The notes beneath the pieces are model-generated. The model was not told where the DNA came from and made no database searches. It saw only the letters and a list, made by a program, of their open reading frames with translations. DNA of 64,000 nt from Muribaculaceae bacterium (GTDB taxonomy: Bacteria; Bacteroidota; Bacteroidia; Bacteroidales; Muribaculaceae): positions 62,001 through 126,000 of the forward strand of contig JAGBIJ010000020.1 in the NCBI GenBank assembly GCA_017935045.1, in the 5' to 3' direction. The position numbers and the translations under genes were made by a program. Positions 29,191 through 37,565 of this stretch are shown here, piece by piece (the first letter of the stretch is position 1; the number at the start of each line of letters is the position of its first letter).

Positions 29191-30081
29191 TTACTGGGGG
29201 AGGATGGAACCGCGGAATACCGCGCTGTAGCGATCGCCAACTTTAAACGAGAGCTGGCCCTGAGTCATCTCCGGATTTGTGGGATGGAACTCTATGTCAT
29301 AGAACTTGAACTGAGGATATGCCACAGAATGGTCGCCTTCGCCTACCATGGGGTCAATGGCGTTACCGGTTATACGGTAGCCGTAAAGGCGGTCCGGCTC
29401 AATCTTCAGATTGTTGACTGCCATACGGGAAATAGCCGGCATCTCCTCAGCAAAACGCGCATTATAGATTACCAGCGCTGCGGAACGCAAGTCAGACGAT
29501 ATGACTATATTCATTACCGGAACGGAAGTGGTATAGGTCTTTTTGTCGCCTGCTGCGGTGGTATATGTGCTGACAGTGTTTCCCTTATAGAAGGTATTGG
29601 GGACAAATGCACGGACGTTGTAGCCCTGGCCTGCGCTGTTGACCGCATTGAACCCCACTATATAATATACACCCAGAGGGGGGGTGGTATAGTCAGAGTG
29701 GTAATAATAGCTATCGGAAATTATAGTCCTGATATTTTTCACTACAGTTCCGGCAGACAGAATGTCGGAATAGTAATTTAGCTCCATCCCGCGACGGGAG
29801 GTAGAGGGGCTAAGCTCGGGAGTCGTAAACGATAACGAGGAAAGGCCATCGGCATGTACGTTGGATACCCCTACAGTCCAGGTCCCCGTATTGTAGTAGT
29901 TTGTAAACGTATACAGAATGTCGGTGGCGAACTCAGCCGGCTTCTTGACGTCATCAGGAATGATGACCGTAGGCATGGTGCCGCTTACCCTATTGGTGTT
30001 CTTAGGCTGGTCAGGATCATCAGTACAACCCGACACCAGCAACATAGATACAGCGGCTAATGAATACAGAATTTTCTTCAT
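29191..30081 (-). CDS. surface or periplasmic lipoprotein paired with a TonB-dependent receptor
   Basis: The 296-residue protein has a lipoprotein signal with lipobox LVSGC (cysteine near residue 19), followed by acidic TDDPDQ, the kind of start seen on surface-exposed Bacteroidetes lipoproteins. The body is beta-rich with many Thr, Ser and Tyr residues and no domain I recognise. The ATG is only 2 bp from the TonB-receptor stop, so the two genes share a transcript and probably a substrate. It is not a SusD homologue: it is too short and lacks the TPR-like helices. Confidence 0.75.
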   Translation of the reverse strand: MKKILYSLAAVSMLLVSGCTDDPDQPKNTNRVSGTMPTVIIPDDVKKPAEFATDILYTFTNYYNTGTWTVGVSNVHADGLSSLSFTTPELSPSTSRRGMELNYYSDILSAGTVVKNIRTIISDSYYYHSDYTTPPLGVYYIVGFNAVNSAGQGYNVRAFVPNTFYKGNTVSTYTTAAGDKKTYTTSVPVMNIVISSDLRSAALVIYNARFAEEMPAISRMAVNNLKIEPDRLYGYRITGNAIDPMVGEGDHSVAYPQFKFYDIEFHPTNPEMTQGQLSFKVGDRYSAVFRGSILPQ

Positions 30082-30083
30082 AA

Positions 30084-32330
30084 TTATATAAATTTGAAAT
30101 TTTCAAAATTCAGTCGGAGCGTGACTCCGATAGTCAGGGGTTTGCCACGCTGCACGAACTGATTGCTGATACTCATAAAATAGAAAGTATGGTACCGGGT
30201 ATCGGTCAGGTTGCGTCCCCAGAACTGGAGCGAATAGCGCGGGTGGGAGAATGTCAGCGACGCGCCCATCAGCATATAGAAATTCTGAGAAAGCGAATTG
30301 GCCTCGTCCCAATATATGCGTCCGGCGCCTGAGCCGTCTACCTCCAGAGCCACTGACCGGCAGAAGGAGAATGGCAACGGACGCTCATACCGGGCTGACA
30401 GGAACAAGGTCTGACGCGGAGCGTAGGGCACGAACTTGCCGGCATACGAGTCTTTGCCATTATCGAACTCGCGGAAACGGGCATCGGTAAAGCCATAGCC
30501 GCAACGCAGCTGTACCCCCTCCAGAGGGCGGCCCGACGCCGATACCTCGAAGCCGTATGAACGTGTCTTGCCGGCATTGGTCATGATACGTCCGGTAGTG
30601 GTTCCGTCGGGAAACATAGTCAGCTGCTGATCCGTACAGTCTATATAAAACAGCGATATTTCGCCCTCCCATCGCATGTCGAATGAGCGCAGATGTGTGC
30701 CTAACTCAAAATTCCAGCTCTTTTCAGGCTTATAACTCACTATCTCATCGACATCATAGCTTGTACCTACCCCCATCATAGACATCAGCCGCTGTTGCAA
30801 TACATCGCTGAACATCTGCGTATTGAAGCCACCGGCCTTATATCCCTTTGCGACACTGGCGTACAGATTGCCGCCAATAGGCGCCGAGTCCGGCAGGCGC
30901 CACGTGGCAGCCAGTTTGGGAAGCAGCTGCAGATATGTATGATGCAGATGTCCGCGGTCGGCGATATCCACGTTGACGCGACGCAAAAAGGCATAAGAGC
31001 CGTCGGGCTCCCGCTCATACAGATTATAAGCAGTGTTACAACGGCTGTCGAACGTCAGCGAGGGGCGCTCCATGTCCAGCCGCAATCCGGCCGTAAGCTC
31101 CCAGCTGCCCAGCCGCACCGCGCTCTCGTGATACGCAGCCAACCCGTATGAAGGATAACGGAAACCGCTTTGCAGGGGAAAAGAGCGCTCCGTCCAGCTG
31201 ATCGGATAATAGGGATTGGCTTCGTTCCTATGCTCCTCAATCAGCCTGGAGATGCCCGTATCATGAAAAACCACCGGAGCATCCATACGCATGCTTCTGT
31301 AGAAGCCAAACAGGCCTATAAGCCAGTTGTAGACCTTCTGCTGATTGGATTTAAGTATAAAATCCTGAGTCAGCACATTTTCGTGACGCTTCTGCCGCAA
31401 AGTGAAATAGTCGATTGTCAGAAAATCCTGATCAAGATGCATATCATCGTCTATGTACTGCCAGGACGTGATGGAGGAAAATGTGAATGGCTTCATCCGC
31501 ACCGCCATGGTAAGGCCGTCGCTGACACATACGCGGTAATATGAGCATGTGTCATTGTAAGCGATCGTAGCGGTAGGTATATATTCATAAGGATAGCCTC
31601 CCTGCTTTAATCGGGAAGCGGAAAAGACATTCATAACGCTCACGTTGTCGCGTGGCTTCCATTCAGCCTTGACGCGCCCCGACAGACTGTGTTCCCAATC
31701 GCACTTGCGGCCGGTATATTGATTTGTAAAGAAGCCGTCGGATCCGCCGCCCCCCAGACTTAGAGAGAGCGCGAGGCGCTCCGACACCTTAGTATATGCA
31801 GAGCCGTTCAGACGCCAGGTATTGCCGGAGCCATATTCAGCCAACAAACGCATGCCCTGCCATTGCGCCGGCGACAAAGTAGAGATATTGATAACCCCGC
31901 TCATACTGTTGCGGCCGTAGAGCGTGGATTGCGGTCCGCGCAACATCTCCATACGGTCTATGTCTGCCAAGTCAAAATCGTATGCATCCTTATTCATGAC
32001 CGGGACATTGTCTATATTCAGAGCCACAGCCGGCTGATCAATGCGTGCCCCTATGCCTCTCACATAAATTGATGAAGTGATACGCGAGCCGTAGTCAGGG
32101 ACATAAAAATTGGGAACCACGTCACTCATGCCCTTCACGGTAAGAATATTCAGATTCTCGACCTGCTTCTCCCCTATCACAGTTGCAGCGACAGGCTCAC
32201 GAAACAATGCCGGCTGCTTGATAGCCGATACTGTAATCTCATCGAGACTCAGCGTATCGGCCGTCTCCGCCCCATGCAAAGCAAAAGCGGCGGCGGCACA
32301 CACAATCAATATAGAGAGCCAGCGTTTCAC
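30084..32330 (-). CDS. TonB-dependent outer-membrane receptor
   Basis: The 748-residue protein has a signal peptide at about 1-20, a TonB-box-like stretch SLDEITVSAIK near residue 27, a plug domain (about 40-150) with GIGARIDQPAVALNIDNVP and RMEMLRGPQSTLYGRNSMSG, and a 22-strand barrel ending LRLNF. There is no N-terminal carboxypeptidase-like domain, and the partner is not SusD-like. The gene therefore resembles siderophore, cofactor or metal-chelate receptors more than SusC glycan importers; the ligand is unknown. The start is GTG at 32330, only 4 nt after a TAATTTTG -7 box, so the mRNA would be leaderless or nearly so. Confidence 0.9.
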   Translation of the reverse strand: MKRWLSILIVCAAAAFALHGAETADTLSLDEITVSAIKQPALFREPVAATVIGEKQVENLNILTVKGMSDVVPNFYVPDYGSRITSSIYVRGIGARIDQPAVALNIDNVPVMNKDAYDFDLADIDRMEMLRGPQSTLYGRNSMSGVINISTLSPAQWQGMRLLAEYGSGNTWRLNGSAYTKVSERLALSLSLGGGGSDGFFTNQYTGRKCDWEHSLSGRVKAEWKPRDNVSVMNVFSASRLKQGGYPYEYIPTATIAYNDTCSYYRVCVSDGLTMAVRMKPFTFSSITSWQYIDDDMHLDQDFLTIDYFTLRQKRHENVLTQDFILKSNQQKVYNWLIGLFGFYRSMRMDAPVVFHDTGISRLIEEHRNEANPYYPISWTERSFPLQSGFRYPSYGLAAYHESAVRLGSWELTAGLRLDMERPSLTFDSRCNTAYNLYEREPDGSYAFLRRVNVDIADRGHLHHTYLQLLPKLAATWRLPDSAPIGGNLYASVAKGYKAGGFNTQMFSDVLQQRLMSMMGVGTSYDVDEIVSYKPEKSWNFELGTHLRSFDMRWEGEISLFYIDCTDQQLTMFPDGTTTGRIMTNAGKTRSYGFEVSASGRPLEGVQLRCGYGFTDARFREFDNGKDSYAGKFVPYAPRQTLFLSARYERPLPFSFCRSVALEVDGSGAGRIYWDEANSLSQNFYMLMGASLTFSHPRYSLQFWGRNLTDTRYHTFYFMSISNQFVQRGKPLTIGVTLRLNFENFKFI

Positions 32331-32334
32331 ACTG

Positions 32335-32366
32335 CAAAATTAGCAAAAAACGCCGACTCGCCCAAT
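32335..32366 (-). promoter_or_regulatory. promoter of the TonB receptor, adjoining the GTG start
   Basis: On the minus strand ATTG (32366-32363) lies 20 nt before TAATTTTG (32342-32335). Only CAGT separates the -7 box from the GTG start codon, so transcription should begin at or within a few bases of the start codon. Confidence 0.6.
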
Positions 32367-32452
32367 CCCCAATTTCTGTGATATTTCCCCATCTGAGCAA
32401 AGAGGAGCCGCTAAATATTCTAACGGCTTCAACTCGTTTTGCGGCACAAACG

Positions 32453-32483
32453 ATTGCCAGCTTAAAAAATCTTTGTAACTTTG
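32453..32483 (+). promoter_or_regulatory. promoter of the restriction-modification pair
   Basis: ATTG (32453-32456) is followed after 19 nt by TAACTTTG (32476-32483). The leader to the ATG at 32509 is about 20 nt. Confidence 0.65.
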
Positions 32484-32508
32484 CATAAACAGCCTCTAAC
32501 TTATCACA

Positions 32509-33510
32509 ATGGCAGACCCGCGAGTTGACATAAAAGAAGATGAGATTTTCGAGCTTTCGCCCGAATTGCTCAACACTCTGCTTAAAGACCATACTTTAAG
32601 CACTGATACTGAGCAGGTCAACATTTTCTGGGCCACCGACAATTATGCCGACCGTGGGGAGGGTTATCAGTACGGCGACCAAATCAAGATTGAAGCTATC
32701 ACAGGGACAAACGGCAACATCATTGTGCCGCGAGCCGTCAAATCCCGCGCTCAACAGCAGCAACGCAGCCGAGAGATGGCCGAAGTGTTCACTCCGTCGT
32801 GGATATGCAACAAACAGAATAATCTTGTAGACAACGCATGGTTCGGTCGCGAAGGCGTATTCAATACGGAGATTGACAATCCCGACGGCACACATTCCTG
32901 GATTGTCAATTCAGAGCCGGTCGTTTTCCCGGATGGCAAAACCTGGTGCGATTATGTGAATGAAAACCGCCTTGAAATCACTTGCGGCGAAGCGCCCTAC
33001 CTTGTGAGCCGATACGACACCGTGACAGGCGAACCAATACCGGTGAAACGCCGTATCGGTATGCTCGACCGCAAGCTCCGAATTGTAAGCGAAAACACCA
33101 CAACAAGCGGCGAATGGCTCAAAGCGGCGCAGGCCGCCTATATGAGCATCTACGGGTTTGAGTGGCAAGGCGACAACATAGTACTCGCCCGCGAAGCGTT
33201 GCTGTACACGTTTTTAGACTATTACCGGGCCAAGTTCGACAAAGACCCGCAACTCAAATCCCTCCAATATATCGCCTACATTATATCATGGAACATCTGG
33301 CAGATGGACGGACTAATAGGTGTCATTCCAAATAGTTGCCACAGTGTCCGCACAACAGTTCAGAGCCTTTTCGATACAGAGGAAACAATACAAGAATGTG
33401 AGGGCTGCCGCCTCAACAATATCCGGAAACATAACGGTATTTATTGCCAAATCAAAGATTGGAAAGAGGATAAGATATTGGAATTTGTCTCTTTGATAAA
33501 AAAACAGTGA
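32509..33510 (+). CDS. accessory subunit of a GIY-YIG/helicase/methylase restriction system
   Basis: The 333-residue soluble protein contains AEVFTPSWICNKQNN near residue 90, which resembles the VFTP-type motif found at the start of N6-adenine methylase domains. I can find neither a glycine-rich SAM motif nor an NPPY motif, so it is probably not an active methylase by itself. Proteins of this kind are often labelled 'restriction endonuclease subunit M' in Bacteroidetes and precede a large Eco57I-like gene, as here with a 1-base gap. The C terminus has cysteines in IQECEGCRLNNIRKHNGIYC. It may be a partner in DNA recognition or self-protection; its real role is not known to me. Confidence 0.7.
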   Translation: MADPRVDIKEDEIFELSPELLNTLLKDHTLSTDTEQVNIFWATDNYADRGEGYQYGDQIKIEAITGTNGNIIVPRAVKSRAQQQQRSREMAEVFTPSWICNKQNNLVDNAWFGREGVFNTEIDNPDGTHSWIVNSEPVVFPDGKTWCDYVNENRLEITCGEAPYLVSRYDTVTGEPIPVKRRIGMLDRKLRIVSENTTTSGEWLKAAQAAYMSIYGFEWQGDNIVLAREALLYTFLDYYRAKFDKDPQLKSLQYIAYIISWNIWQMDGLIGVIPNSCHSVRTTVQSLFDTEETIQECEGCRLNNIRKHNGIYCQIKDWKEDKILEFVSLIKKQ

Positions 33511-33511
33511 A

Positions 33512-36500
33512 ATGGAAAACACTTTATCGAAAATAGACACGACAATCCTCGACAATATCATTGTCGGACGGGTAGAGCCATACATATACGCTTTTTCAAC
33601 AGAGACTGTTCCAAACTACCTGAAAGTCGGAGACACTTCGCGCGGAGTAAACGTGCGCCTGAATGAATGGAGAAAGCTCTTTCCGAATCTGACGCCGCAG
33701 TACGCGCACACCGCCCGAATAGATGACAATACCATCTTTCGTGATTTTGCGGTACATCGGTTTTTAGAGGAAGAGAAAGGACGGACTCGTCTGCAGCCGA
33801 ATACGATAGAGGGTTTGCCCTACTACTCACGCGAATTTTTCAAAGACGCGACAGCTGAAGATGTGGAGACAGCCATCTCAGACATCATTAAAAACGCTCG
33901 TGAGAACAGTGGTAAATATCCGCTTTATTCTCCAGACCATCTGCCGCAGACCTACACTTACGCGCGAACAGAAAATTTCGCTCCACGCGATAATCAGCAA
34001 CAGGTTATTGACAATTTCAAAGCCGCCGTCGAATCAGGGCGTACCAACCTGCTGCTGTATGCGGTAATGCGTTTTGGTAAGTCGTTTACTTCTTTATGCT
34101 GTGCTAAGAAGATTGACGCAAGATTTGTCGTCATAGTATCTGCCAAAGCCGATGTAAGCGCTGAATGGAAGAAAACTGTAGAGAGCCATGAGTATTTTGA
34201 AGAATACTTGTATCTTGAAAGCGCGGACTTAAAACAAAAAGAGGGAATAATCGCAGAAACGCTTTCTGATACCAATAAAAAGGTAGCTTTGTTTTTGACT
34301 TTGCAGGATTTGCAAGGTAGCGACATTAAGGAAAAGCATCAAGATGTATTCAATCGTCAAATTGATTTGCTGATCATAGACGAGACTCATTTCGGGGCTC
34401 GCGGAGAATCATACGGCAAAGTATTGCAGGAACAACGCCTCAGCAAATGGGAAATTAACTCGGAACTTAAATGCTCTGATGGATTTGAGACACTTGACTG
34501 TGTGGAAAATGCCGTCAAATCGTTGAATACGAAAATACGGCTTCATCTATCTGGCACACCTTACCGCATCTTAATGAGCGATGAGTTTCAACAAGAGGAT
34601 ATAATAGCTTTCGTCCAGTTTACCGATATAATCGATGCTCAAAAACGTTGGAACGACAAATATTTGAAAGAGGATGATTGCGATGAATGGGAAAATCCTT
34701 ACTACGGATTTCCGCAGATGATTAGATTCGCCTTCAATCCTAATGAATCCTCTCGCAAAAAGATGGAGCTAATGCGCAAGGATGGAATTTCTCATGCTTT
34801 CTCAGAATTATTACGTCCATTCTCAATGACATCCAATGCGGAGGGTACACACCGTCAGTTTCATCATGAAGCTGAAATACTTGATTTGCTTGAGGTTATC
34901 GACGGGACAAAAGAGGATGAAAATCTACTTGGATTCCTTGACTATGATAAAATCAAACAAGGCAAGATGTGCCGGCATATAGTATGCGTGTTGCCGTTTC
35001 GAGCCTCATGTGACGCTCTATCTGCATTGATAAAAAAGAATAGCAGCAGATTCAAAAATCTTGGTAATTATGAGATTATCAACATTGCCGGTTTTGACGA
35101 GGAGCGAAAATATAAATCGACGGACGACGTAAAGCGAACTATCAAAGAATGTGAGTCCCGAAATAAAAAGACGCTGACATTGACCGTCAACCGGATGCTG
35201 ACCGGCGCCACTGTACCACAGTGGGATACCATGCTGTATCTCAAGGGTACAGCTTCGCCTCAGGAGTATGACCAGGCCATCTTCCGCTTGCAAAACCAAT
35301 ACATTACGACTTTCAAAGATGAAAGCGGCAAGATTATCAAGTATAATATGAAGCCGCAAACGCTGCTTGTAGACTTCGACCCTAACAGGATGTTTATTCT
35401 GCAGGAGATGAAATCTCAATTCTACAATGTAAATGTCGAAGCTCAGGGTAACACATCTTTGAGAGAACGAATAGCTAAAGAACTGGCTATTTCTCCCATC
35501 ATAATAAGAAATAAGGATAAGTTGCAGATGGCTACTCCCATCAACATAACAGATGCGGTGCGTGAGTATTCACGCAACCGCAGCATTATGGACGATGCTT
35601 CTGACATTCCTTTTGACAACGGCTTGCTGAATGATGAAACAATGCTCGCTGTACTCAGCACTATTGAACCTATAGATTCAAAAAACGGCCTGCGGATCAA
35701 ACCGGTTGAGGGAGAAGGCGATAATATGGATACATCAGGTAATGAAAACTCTGCTGCCGGCGAAGAAATAGAGCAAGAAGAGAATGATACTTCCGCATCC
35801 CAGCCACAAATGCCCCTTGACGAGGATGATAAAATCAGAAAACGTTTAGCCGCATATTACGCTCGCATACTGTTTTTCGCTTTTCTGACTGACTCGACAG
35901 TCAAATCATTAGAAGAGGTAATAGCAGCCATTGCCGAAACAGAGGAAAACAGGCGAATCTCTTATAATCTTGGTCTGAATGTAGATGTCGTCAGTCTGGT
36001 GCAGCAGAAAAGCAATGCTTTTGTTTTACGCAGCCTTGATTACAAAATCGAGAGTGTCAACGATCTGATGCAAGATCACGGGCTTTCGCCAATCAAGCGT
36101 GTTGAAATAGCTATGCGCAAATTCGGCCGTATGTCAGACTCCGAAATCGTAACTCCGCTGAATGTCGCGAATGATATGGTCAAAATGCTGCCCAAAAATG
36201 TATTCTCGTATGGCCCGGTATTGGACATCGCATCCAAGCAAGGAGAATTTACCATAGCACTTCTATATAGGTTTGGAAACGCCGTAAATGACAGGATTTA
36301 CTCTATCTGCACATCAAAACTGGCATACGAGTTCACAAGGAAAGTATATAAGCTGCTTTCCCTTCCCGTAGACCATATTTTTGAATCATTTACCAGCTAC
36401 GACATAATAAGAAAAGACAGAGATAAGAATTACATAACTCCCCATATTCTGAAAACAATGAATTTCTCAGCCATTATTGGCAATCCTCCTTATCAAGTCA

Positions 36501-37504
36501 ACGATGGAAGCGGCGCTTCTTACGATGCTTCCAATCCAATATATCAAGAATTTGTCGGCATATCAAAGACACTGAGGCATCAGTTCATTTCCATAATAAT
36601 GCCTTCAAAATGGATGGTTGGAGGGAAAGTCGTGCTCAAGCCTTTCAGGTCTGCTATGATGAATGACTCTCATATCTCCCTTATGGTGGATTATGAAAAT
36701 GACAGGGAAATATTTCCTAATGCCCATAACGATGGAGGCATTTGTTACTTCCTCTATGACAAATCATACGACAATGATGGGAAGCTCAACTATATTTACC
36801 ATCCGAAAAACGGAAAGGCGCTCAATAGTGTCAGAACCTTAAAAGATGGAGACGCTGATATTATCATTCGCGATAGCCGCAGATTGAGCTTAATAGAGAA
36901 AGTCTCCAGCGGCACAAAGCTTTTTAAAGAAATAGTTTCGCTGACTCAGCCTTACGGAATCAGGAAAGACCTGTTCAATTCGCCGGAAAGGTATCCTGAC
37001 GCGCGTCTTTCTGAAACTCCGTTTGCCGGGTGCGTCAAGATATATGGGGTAAAGGGTATCAAGGGAGGCGCCAAACGGACTGAGGGGTATATCACATCTG
37101 CCACAATTACAAAGAATGAGAGCACGGTGGATAAATACAAGCTCTTCTTTACCACAAGCTACTCGACAAACGCCATCAATCCGCCGCAAGCGATACTTGG
37201 CGATAAAAACGAGATATGCACTGAAACTTTCCTGTTAGTAGGGCCCTTTGAATCTAAACTTGAGCAGTTGAATTGCAAGAAGTTCTTTAAGACAAACTTT
37301 TTCAAGATACTTCTATTTTTCGGAAGGGGCACGATGCAGGTGTCACGTGACGTTTTCCGTTTCATACCGATGCAGAATTTTGCTGCCGGCGGCGACATTG
37401 ACTGGAGCCAAAGCATTGAGGAAATAGATGCCAGGCTATATGCCAAGTACCGCTTGACAGATGAAGAAATCCTCTTCATCGAGTCAACGGTTAAATCAAT
37501 GTGA
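33512..37504 (+). CDS. single-chain restriction-modification enzyme: GIY-YIG-like nuclease, helicase, N6-adenine methylase
   Basis: The 1330-residue protein joins several activities. Residues of about 22-60 (YIYAFSTETVPNYLKVGDTS) resemble a T5orf172/GIY-YIG nuclease. From about 150 to 600 comes a superfamily 2 helicase/translocase with an unusual Walker A, YAVMRFGKSFTS (Lys near 190), a DETH box near 290, LSGTPYRIL near 346 and QAIFRLQNQ near 587. An acidic linker lies near 740-775. A methylase follows, with VLDIASKQGEF near 904 (SAM site) and IIGNPPYQVND near 990 (NPPY, N6-adenine type), and then a C-terminal target-recognition region. The order resembles type ISP enzymes such as LlaGI, but with a GIY-YIG-like fold in place of the Mrr-type nuclease. 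The gene is AT-richer than its neighbours, suggesting transfer. Confidence 0.85.
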   Translation: MENTLSKIDTTILDNIIVGRVEPYIYAFSTETVPNYLKVGDTSRGVNVRLNEWRKLFPNLTPQYAHTARIDDNTIFRDFAVHRFLEEEKGRTRLQPNTIEGLPYYSREFFKDATAEDVETAISDIIKNARENSGKYPLYSPDHLPQTYTYARTENFAPRDNQQQVIDNFKAAVESGRTNLLLYAVMRFGKSFTSLCCAKKIDARFVVIVSAKADVSAEWKKTVESHEYFEEYLYLESADLKQKEGIIAETLSDTNKKVALFLTLQDLQGSDIKEKHQDVFNRQIDLLIIDETHFGARGESYGKVLQEQRLSKWEINSELKCSDGFETLDCVENAVKSLNTKIRLHLSGTPYRILMSDEFQQEDIIAFVQFTDIIDAQKRWNDKYLKEDDCDEWENPYYGFPQMIRFAFNPNESSRKKMELMRKDGISHAFSELLRPFSMTSNAEGTHRQFHHEAEILDLLEVIDGTKEDENLLGFLDYDKIKQGKMCRHIVCVLPFRASCDALSALIKKNSSRFKNLGNYEIINIAGFDEERKYKSTDDVKRTIKECESRNKKTLTLTVNRMLTGATVPQWDTMLYLKGTASPQEYDQAIFRLQNQYITTFKDESGKIIKYNMKPQTLLVDFDPNRMFILQEMKSQFYNVNVEAQGNTSLRERIAKELAISPIIIRNKDKLQMATPINITDAVREYSRNRSIMDDASDIPFDNGLLNDETMLAVLSTIEPIDSKNGLRIKPVEGEGDNMDTSGNENSAAGEEIEQEENDTSASQPQMPLDEDDKIRKRLAAYYARILFFAFLTDSTVKSLEEVIAAIAETEENRRISYNLGLNVDVVSLVQQKSNAFVLRSLDYKIESVNDLMQDHGLSPIKRVEIAMRKFGRMSDSEIVTPLNVANDMVKMLPKNVFSYGPVLDIASKQGEFTIALLYRFGNAVNDRIYSICTSKLAYEFTRKVYKLLSLPVDHIFESFTSYDIIRKDRDKNYITPHILKTMNFSAIIGNPPYQVNDGSGASYDASNPIYQEFVGISKTLRHQFISIIMPSKWMVGGKVVLKPFRSAMMNDSHISLMVDYENDREIFPNAHNDGGICYFLYDKSYDNDGKLNYIYHPKNGKALNSVRTLKDGDADIIIRDSRRLSLIEKVSSGTKLFKEIVSLTQPYGIRKDLFNSPERYPDARLSETPFAGCVKIYGVKGIKGGAKRTEGYITSATITKNESTVDKYKLFFTTSYSTNAINPPQAILGDKNEICTETFLLVGPFESKLEQLNCKKFFKTNFFKILLFFGRGTMQVSRDVFRFIPMQNFAAGGDIDWSQSIEEIDARLYAKYRLTDEEILFIESTVKSM

Positions 37505-37517
37505 ATTTGGAAAAAAT

Positions 37518-37543
37518 GGGGAGGGGGATGGGAGGGTGTCGGG
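37518..37543 (+). promoter_or_regulatory. G-quadruplex motif in the sdaA promoter region
   Basis: Five G runs (4, 5, 3, 3 and 3 bases) are separated by loops of 1, 2, 1 and 4 bases on the coding strand. The motif covers the place where a -33 box should be for the -7 box TATTTTTG at 37553-37560, which is itself 5 nt before the sdaA ATG. No TTTG is present at the expected distance. Confidence 0.55.
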
Positions 37544-37565
37544 ATTTTTTTGTATTTTTGCAAGC

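Noticed and set aside
29191-32330. SusC/SusD glycan import pair
   Set aside because: The receptor lacks the N-terminal carboxypeptidase-like extension of SusC and the lipoprotein is too short and beta-rich for SusD.
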